From: Photobacterium sp. SKA34
Lineage (GTDB): Bacteria > Pseudomonadota > Gammaproteobacteria > Enterobacterales > Vibrionaceae
Length of the DNA: 64,000 nt
Direction: 5' to 3'
NCBI RefSeq assembly: GCF_000153325.1
Contig: NZ_CH724141.1
Span: forward strand, 1,037,850-1,101,849
Shown here one piece after another: positions 39,246-49,096 of this stretch (the first letter of the stretch is position 1; every line of letters begins with the position of its first letter). The position numbers and the translations under genes were made by a program. The notes beneath the pieces were generated by a model. That model was given only the letters and a program-made list of their open reading frames with translations. It ran no database searches and was not told the DNA's origin.

Positions 39246-40430
39246 ATGGAAAGAGAAATTATGATGAAGCCTAAACAACACCCATTTCAACACAGTCGTA
39301 GACGGTTTTTAATGCATACTGGTGGACTATCAGCCCTTGCAGCTACCGGCACCACACTACCTGTATCATCGGCCTTAGCCTCGTTGCCTTCTGCCAATTC
39401 AAATGTGATCCGTGATAATCCATTAGGTTTTAACGGTATTCGTAAGGACCCTGCAACCAAACTTTATCCTCTAGGTAATGGTTATCGAATGTATAGCCCC
39501 ACTCTGATGCGCTTCAATGCTCAAGATAGCTTGAGTCCTTTTGGTCGAGGTGGGGTGAATGGCTACACTTATTGTTTGGATGACCCTATCAATCGAAACG
39601 ATCCTAGTGGCCATTTTGCACTGCTTAGCTTGCTCATTGGAGCTATCGTAGGTGCCGTAGTAGGAGCTGCTGTATCTGCTGCGGCAGAAGGCATCCAGAT
39701 GGCGATTAATCCGGAGCATAAGTTTGACTGGAAGCAAGTTGGAATTGGTGCTGCATTGGGCTTTATAAGTGGTGGCTTTGGTGCCGCGGCACAGGGAGCG
39801 AAAACCAGTGTAAAATTTGGTCTCGCAGTTGGAGATTCGGTGGTGTCCGGTAGTGCTGGTTTTGGGTTAAATGTGGCTACTGGTATCCCGATTAAGCAAG
39901 CAGGTATCAATGCTGGTATCGGGGTCATTATTGGATTAGCTACTTTTATGGTTGGGGTTGGTCGGGGGACTCTTCATGAATTTGAGCAGTCTCTTGGGGG
40001 GGCTCAAAAAAATGGCAAGAGATTATTTGATAAAGATATTTTTTATTTCACGGATAAGGAATCAATGCAAAAACGAGTAAATATTGTAGGGCATGGTTCA
40101 TATATCAAATCACATTTTACACCTGAGTCATTATTCAATCACCTCAGTGAAAATTACAGTATTAACAACGTAAGAAAGGTTCGATTAATAGGATGTGGCT
40201 TAGCTGACGAAATTAACGGAACCCCCTCTTTTGCCGAGCAGTTTTCTAAATTCTTTGGTCAAGGGACTAGTGTAAAATCTTATAGTGGAACCGTTACCAT
40301 TCGATACAATTCCCCTGCTAACTTTAATGTTGATGAAAACCAGTTCCTAAATACATTTAATAGGGAAGGATTCAGAGTTAATATTATTAAAAAAGGTCGT
40401 AATTACAAACCGGTCTATTTTGAGACGTAA
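39246..40430 (+). CDS. Tat-signal Rhs-core protein with a C-terminal His/Cys toxin-like module
   Basis: 394 aa; a start at 39261 is also plausible (purine-rich GGAAAGAGA upstream). A twin-arginine signal (HSRRRFLMHTGGLSALAAT) is at residues 16-34. The Rhs-associated core follows at about 58-122 (LGNGYRMYSPTLMRFNAQDS, then GYTYCLDDPINRNDPSGH). Next is a Gly/Ala-rich region at 124-240, then a variable C-terminal domain with VNIVGHG (His283) and RLIGCGLAD (Cys317). This GHG...GC pair recalls the His/Cys dyad of clan CD cysteine peptidases such as the RTX CPD (inference). No immunity-like gene follows. Confidence 0.75.
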   Translation: MEREIMMKPKQHPFQHSRRRFLMHTGGLSALAATGTTLPVSSALASLPSANSNVIRDNPLGFNGIRKDPATKLYPLGNGYRMYSPTLMRFNAQDSLSPFGRGGVNGYTYCLDDPINRNDPSGHFALLSLLIGAIVGAVVGAAVSAAAEGIQMAINPEHKFDWKQVGIGAALGFISGGFGAAAQGAKTSVKFGLAVGDSVVSGSAGFGLNVATGIPIKQAGINAGIGVIIGLATFMVGVGRGTLHEFEQSLGGAQKNGKRLFDKDIFYFTDKESMQKRVNIVGHGSYIKSHFTPESLFNHLSENYSINNVRKVRLIGCGLADEINGTPSFAEQFSKFFGQGTSVKSYSGTVTIRYNSPANFNVDENQFLNTFNREGFRVNIIKKGRNYKPVYFET

Positions 40431-40472
40431 TTCTCAAAGCCCTATTACGTGATCCATATTTGAAGCAGATCT

Positions 40473-40513
40473 AATTTTAAGGTAAGGGATATCAATGGGC
40501 CCTTACTTTAAGA
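40473..40513 (+). terminator. Possible terminator after the Rhs-core gene
   Basis: TTAAGGTAAGGG pairs with CCCTTACTTTAA with one mismatch, about 45 bp after the stop; no T-run follows, so weak. Confidence 0.35.
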
Positions 40514-40596
40514 TGAAGTCGATCACATTTGAAATGTTACCGAATTAAGTAATACGGCTTCAGGTGTCGCGTTATTTAAAATGCTAGCTGGGCTTT

Positions 40597-40680
40597 GTTT
40601 CCGTGCTTACTCCAATGTCATTAAGCGACTCGGTAGCTGACTGGAGGAGGGGGGCGATCATTAAATCATCAATTTTGATC
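40597..40680. repeat. Dispersed repeat, copy A
   Basis: The blocks CCGTGCTTACTCCAATGTC and AAGCGACTCGGTAGCTGAC, then TCAATTTTGATCCG, closely resemble 59534-59625. Origin unknown, perhaps an old element end. No gene in 40514-40972. Confidence 0.5.
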
Positions 40681-41044
40681 CGATCGTATCTTCCTTTATT
40701 CTTACAACTCATCTTTGTACCTTGCTCAATAACTATACTTTACAAATACAACGTATCCAGATGTGATCATTTCAAAAAATACGTTTCGGCAAAGCAATTA
40801 TGCCGAATACAATCAAAGTCTGTGTGGTTGGGGGATATTGATACCTGATAATCCGTTGACATAATAGAAAACTGAGCAACGCTCTTATCATGACTCTGGG
40901 TCATTACATAAATACTGAGATAGAATAGATTACGTGTATTGAAATAACCTCTCAGGTAGAACCAAGTCTTCTTGTAGTGGCATAGTGAATTTGGTCACTT
41001 AGTTAGAGGTGATATCATCACTTCATACGTTAACAGGTGACACT

Positions 41045-42222
<1,178 letters not shown>

Positions 42223-42321
42223 CCACTACATCTAAATGAAATGAACCATATCTGTCTGAACTGACTTTTCATGTTTATCAGAGTGTCTTTTTAAGCTTCG
42301 ATTTAAGACGCCAACATTCCT

Positions 42322-42600
42322 TTCTATGCTTATGCGATCGTTCCATTGAAAAAAACGAGGGTTGATGCGAATGGATGTTAAGTATCGTCAAGTGAAGTTT
42401 CTCAATAATGACATAGAATCAGATCATACAGCTATTTAGAAACTCATTGTCGCCACCGATGAATTTAAAATACGAATACGTGCATGATGGTCATCGATTC
42501 AGGGGTGAATCATTACTGATGTTGAACAAAGGCCAATTTGATTTTTGGTTAAAGCAAGATGAACGTCAAACTCTTGTGCGGGACAGTTCGCCTTCATGAA
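42322..42600 (+). pseudogene. IS6-family transposase relic, 3' part
   Basis: Reads VKYRQVKFLNNDIESDHTAI, stop, KLIVATDEFKIRIRA with shifts, and ends with the DERQTLVR region. It aligns with the longer relic at 54247-54790 (KQRQVKYLNNGIESDHSPIK). The 5' half is missing, probably lost near IS copy 2. Confidence 0.7.
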
Positions 42601-42807
42601 GAGTATTTTAAATATTTATGATTTTGAATAAGTTCTGTATATTTGGCGTGACTATATGAAGATAAAAGTATAAAAAGATTAAAGAGAAGTACCTTAATAT
42701 GCTTTTTTAGCTAGTCCGACAATGCACATAATTGTCTACAGTTTATATACTAAATGGCTTATGCCCCACATTTATGAAGATTGCGACCGTGGAGCATAAC
42801 AAAAAAG

Positions 42808-43083
42808 TTAAAAGTTAACCTGAGCTTTCAGTTCTTTTCCCGCTTTAAATGTAGGACTTTTTGATGCTGCAATTTGAATAGCCTCGCCTGTCTTTGGGTT
42901 GCGCCCTATACGCGCTGCACGGTGCGTAACTTTGAATGTTCCAAACCCGACCAGAGAAACGTCGTTACCATCTATAAGCGCGCTTGTTATACTCTCAACA
43001 ATAGCATTGAGCGCAGCGGTTGCGTGCTCTTTATTAATATCTGCTTGTTCAGCAATATGACTTACAAGATCTTTTTTGTTCAT
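42808..43083 (-). CDS. hup: HU-family DNA-binding protein
   Basis: 91 aa, intact: NKKDLVSHIAEQADINKEHA, the beta-arm region VGFGTFKVTHRAARIGRNPK (Pro at the arm tip) and ASKSPTFKAGKELKAQV. A nucleoid-associated dimer that bends DNA. It is not in the usual lon-hupB context and is surrounded by decayed DNA, so it may be an accessory HU. GGAAC lies just upstream of the ATG. Confidence 0.9.
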   Translation of the reverse strand: MNKKDLVSHIAEQADINKEHATAALNAIVESITSALIDGNDVSLVGFGTFKVTHRAARIGRNPKTGEAIQIAASKSPTFKAGKELKAQVNF

Positions 43084-43740
43084 TCCAGTTCCTTTTTGTT
43101 TAATGAAGCAACTCTATATTTTAATAATTAGGTGCTTAACGAAACATTTACGGGTTATCAATAATGGAGCCAATGAAGATTTTGTCCTAAAAATAGCTTT
43201 TTTCTGAATCGTCTTTTGTTCTTCACCAAGCTATTCAGCCACAACCAACCTCACTAATATGAAACTATTTTGACAAACATTACAATTCTTTTCACGTAAT
43301 GACTGTTATATCTACCGCAATAGAAAGCTATTTTCTGAGTCATAGAAAAGAAGTTAGATTAAACACAAAGCGTTATATCATCTAGATAGTGGTAACTTTC
43401 CATCCTTAGTATTTATAAAAAATCACTTTTCTTTACCTTTAAACTTGCGTCTAACGATAGAATGCATGGATCCAACCTATAAATGCATAGAAGAACTAAA
43501 ATAATGAATACGTCTAACGCATTTCACTTTTAGCCAGAGCAAGTCTCTAAAGAGCATGCTATTACGCAAGTCGATGCCGCTAAGCACTTAAAGAACTTTT
43601 TCTTTTAGTTTTCTCTGCCACACCGGAGCATGAATTAAATTTTCTTTAAGCAGAGTTAAAATTAAAGTCACTATTAAAATGAAAAAATAATTTGAAATTC
43701 AGTGAGTAAGTAATATAGAACTGATAAGAAAGAGTAAAAC
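43084..43740. other. Decayed intergenic region
   Basis: About 650 bp. A broken coding-like start (MNTSNAFHF, stop, PEQVSKEHAITQVDAAKHLK) is visible on the plus strand near 43503-43600. Otherwise nothing recognised. Confidence 0.35.
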
Positions 43741-43967
43741 TTATTTTTTATCGAAGAAGTACTGGTTTAAAGTTTTTTCCATGTTTAATGTTATTGTATA
43801 CGTTTTGATCTTGTGTCTTATGCTGGTAAGAAAGAGATAAACTTACCGATTGATAACCTTTAGCCTTAGTATCATCGTAAAGTGGTGTGATAAAAGCATC
43901 AACCCAGTAAAAGTTACCATTCTTACTTCAACTTTTTACTACTTCGTGTCAACATTTATTTTGTTTT
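43741..43967 (-). pseudogene. Fragment of a second Aer-like chemoreceptor
   Basis: The minus strand closely matches the receptor at about 4600-4800: KNGNFYWVDAFITPLYDD, GYQSVSLSLSYQHKTQ and a SIKNK-like end. About 225 bp of the PAS-to-membrane region remain, with no start and no signalling domain. Confidence 0.8.
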
Positions 43968-43991
43968 CTATAACTTTCCAAATACTTCTTT

Positions 43992-44020
43992 AGAAAAAAA
44001 AACCTCTCAGCTGAGAGGTT
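43992..44020 (-). terminator. Perfect palindromic terminator, minus strand
   Basis: AACCTCTCAGCTGAGAGGTT is a perfect 20-bp palindrome, with nine A to its left giving a T-run on the minus strand. It would end leftward transcripts from the decayed DUF5993 paralogue. Confidence 0.65.
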
Positions 44021-44072
44021 AAAAAGAAGTGGTAGCTTATCAATTACACTTAAGGATTTTTCGCTCTAGATT

Positions 44073-44680
44073 ATACTAATAAACATCATACTTTATTGTG
44101 ATATGTTTCGAGAAAAGTATCTTAACTCTTAGGCTGTATAAGATCGCCTCAGATAACACTTTCTGGTAACTGTTTGGTACTTACTGCTTAAGTATGTCAA
44201 CATCAAATCTCCACTTTTAAGAGGCAGTGATAGGATTTCCAAAGGTAACACTTGAAATGCAGAGATTACAGATCAAGATAGTGGATCGGTGCATGGTGCT
44301 GAAACCAATAAAAACTAATTATTAGTGATATCGCAAAAAAGCTATGCGCGATAGTTTTTCTGCTTAAAAAACCACACATCATATCCGCAAGTGACAACAA
44401 AAACAGTAACGATATTGTAAGAGGAATCCTGTTCCGATAAATTAAGTCCACTCACGGTGAACATCATGAAAATATCACATCTTCACCATACTTTAGTTAA
44501 CCCATGGGTCATGATGCGTATCTCGGTGATTTAGACAGAGCATTAGTGAGCTTGTTGTACTCCTCCTTTACAAGAGACTGACTGATCGATTGGAGCTGCT
44601 TTTTGATAGCGACTATCTAAATGATCGAAAGTTAGTTCATTAAGAAAGCGAATGAATCGGTAGTATCGAAACGAATATTA
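44073..44680 (+). repeat. Diverged duplicate of the dsbB region with dsbB deleted
   Basis: Before 44277 it aligns with 441-677; after the 8-mer gatagtgg (44277-44284) it aligns with 1528-1905. The same 8-mer stands at 678-685 and 1520-1527. The 842 bp between them, holding all of dsbB, are missing here. Confidence 0.8.
44266..44451 (-). pseudogene. Decayed DUF5993 paralogue
   Basis: SLLFLLSLADMMCGFLSRKT and SFYWFQHHAP match the intact gene at 1507-1662. The two start Met codons are changed to Thr-Ile, and the native end TDPLSILL is lost to the deletion junction (now IHYLDL). An upstream ATG keeps a 61-codon frame open. Confidence 0.75.
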
Positions 44681-44869
44681 TGACAAGTCATGCTTTATCG
44701 AGTAATACTGATGTCGGTGTTTCTAAGTTTGACTAAAAGTTATTAATAACGACCGGTTGACGACACAATCACAGAACATTTGATGTCAAGGCAATCATCT
44801 GTAACAAGATTTATAAAAATGCAGCAAGAAGATTACGTGTAGATAGTTAGTCTAGGCGCGACCACCGGT

Positions 44870-46594
44870 TTAGACCTTTGGTGGCCATGCTTTTACTGGT
44901 GCATTTAAATTAGGTTTCCCCAGTATTGGACTTGATAGTACATAGAAACCATGGTTAGTAAATAGCCAAAAAAGATTTCTGTCATATTCAACATACACTG
45001 AGTGAGAAAGGTTACCCATAGCGTAATCCGCCACTTTTTCTGGTGCAAAAGGTGGGACAAAATAAGCGTTTATTGTTGTTTTTTTTGGATCTGAAATATC
45101 AAAGACCTGTAAACCTGCATTATAAAAGTTATACGGTAGGATCCCTTTACGAGAGTGGCCTGGTTGATGGTAAGCACCTGTTCTTTTAGGACCAAAGCTG
45201 CCTCTGCGCTGGCAAAAATCACTAAATAGGGCTTCCTTAGGAGGTTTTGGTCTTGGCATAATCCCCTGAATTATTGGCGTTTTAGGGTTAGAGACATCAA
45301 TAATATAAATATTTTTATATGGCTCGTAACAATCCTCATTCAATGGATAGCCACTATAATAAACAAGCCCTGTTTCATCCACTTGTGACACATCTATAAA
45401 GTCTCCTTCAGTACCTGCAACACTGGGAGGAAAATCAAGGTGGCTAACGATCTTCATGTGTTTTGGATCGCTGATATCCACTACGTAAAAGCCTAAACCT
45501 CCCATCGCAGCATAACCAATCTGACTATCCTTTTTAGCAAGAAAAAGAGGCATTCTCGCTCCCATCCAAGAAGTTCTATTACCCGAACGAGGATTATTAA
45601 TGTAGGTTTTTTCATGCTGGAGATTCCCAACGATCTGACCATCAACCGATAACGTATCGAGAAGGATTGGATTAGTTGGATCACTCATATCCCAAGCTTG
45701 ATAACCTGCACTGTAAAGGTCGTTTGGATATTCAGTTAAAGCGTGTCTTCTATCCGGTGCCGCCGCTACATACATGGTTCCATCGCCATAATAAGCTGGA
45801 ATATCACGTATCCCCGACCCTTGCTGCTTCCCTATTGGAGCATCAGGATGCTCAACATCCGAAGTACGCTCAGCGATAAGTTGCCAGTCCTTCGGTAGCG
45901 GACCTTTCATTTCATACACCTTGAAACCTTTGAGGTGTAAACTGTTTCTTATCGCATTTACTTTGTCAGGTTGACTATATTTATTATCTAAAAGCCCAAA
46001 ACGGCGCACTTCGTAAGCTTGAACCATAATATAAGCTTGACGCTTTTCACTCCATGCAACAGAAGCTGCTCCCATCATGTCTCCTTCTGGAAATGGGTTC
46101 ACTTCACTCCCTGCACCCTCAGGTCCCCATGTGTGTCCTTTAGTTAATAGCAGTTTAACCTCTTTTGGTTCGGTGATATCGAAAACCTTTAAGTCACGGC
46201 GAACATATTGATATAAGTAGCGACGCCCATCAAAATCAACAATATTTTGCCATGTATGAAATGGCTCAACTTGGATAGGATAATATGCCTCTACCTTTAT
46301 ATTTTTTGAGTAGCTCTTTTGATCCCAATAGTCTAACTGCCCCTTAAATGGGTGACTGCTATGTGAGGATGGTGCTTGCTTCGGGTGTGTAAAAAGCCCA
46401 TCTTTTAACATGCCATAACTTCCAGAACTTGGTGCGCTAGGAGTTTTATCAATTGCAATCGTAAATTGAGCTCTAACCATTTCATCTTGTATGTTTGGTG
46501 GTGTATTTTTACTCTCATGCCAAGAGCTTTCTGCTAGACAAACTTGACAGAATAACAGGGTCAAAGACGCCGAAAAAAAGTCATATTTATTCAT
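44870..46594 (-). CDS. Secreted LVIVD-repeat (beta-propeller-like) protein
   Basis: 574 aa with a signal peptide (residues 1-22, LTLLFCQVCLAES). Repeated units of the LVIVD type appear as LKVFDITEPKEVKLL, YQAWDMSDPTNPILLDTL, FYVVDISDPKHMKIVSHLDF, IYIIDVSNPKTPIIQGIM and LQVFDISDPKKTTINAYF. Such repeats form a propeller, probably periplasmic or surface exposed. No enzymatic motif; function unknown. A perfect Fur-like palindrome lies about 340 bp upstream. Confidence 0.8.
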   Translation of the reverse strand: MNKYDFFSASLTLLFCQVCLAESSWHESKNTPPNIQDEMVRAQFTIAIDKTPSAPSSGSYGMLKDGLFTHPKQAPSSHSSHPFKGQLDYWDQKSYSKNIKVEAYYPIQVEPFHTWQNIVDFDGRRYLYQYVRRDLKVFDITEPKEVKLLLTKGHTWGPEGAGSEVNPFPEGDMMGAASVAWSEKRQAYIMVQAYEVRRFGLLDNKYSQPDKVNAIRNSLHLKGFKVYEMKGPLPKDWQLIAERTSDVEHPDAPIGKQQGSGIRDIPAYYGDGTMYVAAAPDRRHALTEYPNDLYSAGYQAWDMSDPTNPILLDTLSVDGQIVGNLQHEKTYINNPRSGNRTSWMGARMPLFLAKKDSQIGYAAMGGLGFYVVDISDPKHMKIVSHLDFPPSVAGTEGDFIDVSQVDETGLVYYSGYPLNEDCYEPYKNIYIIDVSNPKTPIIQGIMPRPKPPKEALFSDFCQRRGSFGPKRTGAYHQPGHSRKGILPYNFYNAGLQVFDISDPKKTTINAYFVPPFAPEKVADYAMGNLSHSVYVEYDRNLFWLFTNHGFYVLSSPILGKPNLNAPVKAWPPKV

Positions 46595-46934
46595 TTAGTG
46601 CCTCAAACGTTATCGTTATTTTAATCAATAATAAGCAAGTGTATTTAGCTTCAATTTTCTTCTTATAAAAAAATTGGCAAAAACAATTTAATTTAGTAAA
46701 AAATATGAATGAATACCTATTCTAGGTGAGATTTTTCTGCATACATCACAGTTTTTTAATACTCTGCAAAGTTATTTTTGCTGAGCCAACAGAACAAAAA
46801 TAGATACGAAGTATCGAGCTGGGTGCGGCGAATATGTGCTTGTAATCAGTGGCTTATTGATCTTTCTCTAAATAGGTTGCGTATTTATAAGTTAAAAATA
46901 CTATTTTTTGACCGATAAGAAATTGAAAATTAGA
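46595..46934. other. Intergenic region upstream of the LVIVD gene
   Basis: About 340 bp, no gene; promoter space for the leftward LVIVD gene. Confidence 0.4.
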
Positions 46935-46953
46935 AATGAAAATTATTTTCATT
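46935..46953. promoter_or_regulatory. Perfect Fur-box-like palindrome
   Basis: AATGAAAATtATTTTCATT, arms of 9 bp perfect around one base, matching the AATGAnAATnATTnTCATT form of Vibrio Fur boxes. It could control the LVIVD gene, the 118-codon frame that starts inside it, or tamA. Confidence 0.6.
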
Positions 46954-47292
46954 ATTAATCAATGGTTTATTTTTACAATGTTTGTTAGCACCAGAGAACT
47001 AATCGATTTAGTAACCGAGAAAACCAGGATGTTTATTCGCAATAAAAGGGCTATTGATACTTTCTTCCATTATTCGAAATTTTTCATTATGGAAACCTAC
47101 CTAGGTACAAACCAAATATCATTGGAAAGCATACAGGCTTTGTATATAAATGAAACGTACTGGTCAGCATTAGCTGAGCTCGTTAATCTTCAGAAAAATG
47201 TTCGCTTGAGGTTTTTTGGGGAGATGACTCAACATCGTCTTCTGATGGGCAAAATTTCAGTTGCCTATTTATCAATATTTATAAATAGGTAG
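46936..47292 (+). CDS. Doubtful hypothetical protein
   Basis: 118 codons; the first ATG is inside the Fur-like palindrome and lacks a ribosome-binding site. A later start near STRELIDLVTEKTRMF is possible. It ends at a hairpin (CTATTTAT...ATAAATAG) near 47264-47291. No family recognised. Confidence 0.3.
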   Translation: MKIIFIINQWFIFTMFVSTRELIDLVTEKTRMFIRNKRAIDTFFHYSKFFIMETYLGTNQISLESIQALYINETYWSALAELVNLQKNVRLRFFGEMTQHRLLMGKISVAYLSIFINR

Positions 47293-47344
47293 CAGAAAAA
47301 TAAGTCTGTCATTCATTCTAACTTTCGCAAAGAAGCACAATAAA

Positions 47345-49096
47345 ATGAATAAAGTTTTTAAATGGTTGGGTGTGACGTCATTTGCTTTGGTGCTATCAAG
47401 CCCGGTTATGGCCGCTTCATTGAAGATTAAAGGCTTAGATGGAAAAGTAGAAGATAATGTCGATGCTTATCTTTCTGCATTATCAAAAGATGATTACAGC
47501 GCGACATTACGCTTTAAAGATCAGGTCTTAAATGAAATTAGCGACGCGCTGCAAGCGTTGGGCTATTACCAGCCAAAGTTTGATTATCAAGTTTCGGGTA
47601 GTGGTGCTAAAACGAAAATAGTGGTTACCGTTGATCAAGGTCCACGCGCGCATATTAGTCAAAGTAACCTGATTATTACAGGTGATGCTAAAAATGATCC
47701 TGCTTTTATGTCATTAGTAAAAAGCAGTGGTTTAGGGCTAGGTGAACCGCTTAATCAAGGTAAATATGAGGCTTTTAAATCATCATTAATGAGTTTAGCT
47801 CTTCGTCGTGGTTATTTTTATGCTGAATTAACGAAAAGTACATTAGATGTGGTACCTAGCCGTAACGAGGTCTTTATCAATATTAATTTTGATTCAGGTC
47901 GACGTTATACCTTTGGTGAAACGACTTTTCAGGGAAGCCAAATTGATGATAACCGCTTACGTTCAATGCTCCCTTATACAGAAGATGAGCCTTACCTCGC
48001 ATCAAAATTAGGAGAGTATAATGAGCGTTTGTCCAACGTAGGTTGGTTTTCCTCTATCTTTGTTGGTGGAGATGTAAAAGAGCGTAAAGATGATGCGATA
48101 CCAATTCACGTCGTAGTTACACCACAAGTTAAAAATCAATTTGAAACCGGTATTGGTTTTTCGACGGATACTGGCCCTCGTTTGAAGTTTAATTGGAAAA
48201 AACCGTGGATCACGAGTAAAGGTCATAGCTTTAATTTGAAATCAGAAATATCGAAAGACGAGCCAAAAGTTGAAGCGGTTTATAAGATCCCACTCGATGA
48301 TGGGTTGAATAATTATTATCAAATTGTAGGTGGCATTCGTTATGTCGATACGCACGATACGGTAAGTACACAATTTGGTATCGGGGCCGAGCGTCACTGG
48401 CGTTTAGATTCGGGATGGAATCGGACTATTGCGCTCCGTTGGTTAACGGAGAAGTATGAGCAAGGTAAAAAGGAAAAAGGGGTTTTCAATGTTTTGATGC
48501 CAGGATTGTCATACAGTAAAAGTAGCATCGTTGGGGGAATATTCCCGACCAGCGGAAGTAAGTATAATTTTTCTGTTGATCTTGCTAATGAAAATGTTGG
48601 ATCAAATACTACTTTTGCTCGAGTGCAAACAAAAAATGCTTGGATTCGCAGTTTTTCTGAAAATCAGCGCGGCCTTTTACGTTTAGATGGCGGCGCTATT
48701 ATTAGTGATAGCATTAAAGATATCCCAACTTCGTTACGTTATTTTATTGGTGGCGATAATAGCCTTCGAGGTTATGGCTATCAGTCTATTTCTCCTCGAA
48801 ATAGTTTAGGTAACATGGAAGGTGGTCGTTATATGGCAACCTCGAGTGTTGAATACCAATACCGCGTTTATGGCGATTGGTGGGGAGCTGCTTTTTATGA
48901 TTATGGCTCTGCTTGGAACACTACACCTGACTGGAAACGTGGTGTCGGAGTCGGTGTTCGATGGGTTTCACCTGTAGGTCCTATTCGCCTTGATTTTGCT
49001 TGGGGTATAGATAAGAACAAGAGCAACAATGATGGTTTCCTTAAACTGAGCAAAGATGAATTTCAACTCCACTTTACTTTAGGTCCTGAATTATGA
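47345..49096 (+). CDS. tamA: TamA, outer-membrane translocation and assembly module subunit
   Basis: 583 aa. Signal peptide ending MAAS; three POTRA-type domains up to about residue 265 (KIKGLDGKVEDNVDAYLS; HISQSNLIITGDAKNDPA; YTFGETTFQGSQIDDNRLRS). Then an Omp85 16-strand barrel with the family motif region FIGGDNSLRGYGYQS and GPIRLDFAWGID. Works with TamB in outer-membrane protein and lipid transport. Overlaps tamB by 4 bp. Confidence 0.95.
   Translation: MNKVFKWLGVTSFALVLSSPVMAASLKIKGLDGKVEDNVDAYLSALSKDDYSATLRFKDQVLNEISDALQALGYYQPKFDYQVSGSGAKTKIVVTVDQGPRAHISQSNLIITGDAKNDPAFMSLVKSSGLGLGEPLNQGKYEAFKSSLMSLALRRGYFYAELTKSTLDVVPSRNEVFININFDSGRRYTFGETTFQGSQIDDNRLRSMLPYTEDEPYLASKLGEYNERLSNVGWFSSIFVGGDVKERKDDAIPIHVVVTPQVKNQFETGIGFSTDTGPRLKFNWKKPWITSKGHSFNLKSEISKDEPKVEAVYKIPLDDGLNNYYQIVGGIRYVDTHDTVSTQFGIGAERHWRLDSGWNRTIALRWLTEKYEQGKKEKGVFNVLMPGLSYSKSSIVGGIFPTSGSKYNFSVDLANENVGSNTTFARVQTKNAWIRSFSENQRGLLRLDGGAIISDSIKDIPTSLRYFIGGDNSLRGYGYQSISPRNSLGNMEGGRYMATSSVEYQYRVYGDWWGAAFYDYGSAWNTTPDWKRGVGVGVRWVSPVGPIRLDFAWGIDKNKSNNDGFLKLSKDEFQLHFTLGPEL

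Noticed and set aside
40603..40848. 81-codon frame after the Rhs-core gene as an immunity gene
   Set aside because: It starts inside the dispersed repeat, lacks a ribosome-binding site and does not look like a coding sequence.
46936..47292. msrA divergent from tamA, as seen in many gamma-proteobacteria
   Set aside because: Neither strand of this stretch shows the GCFWG motif or other MsrA sequence.
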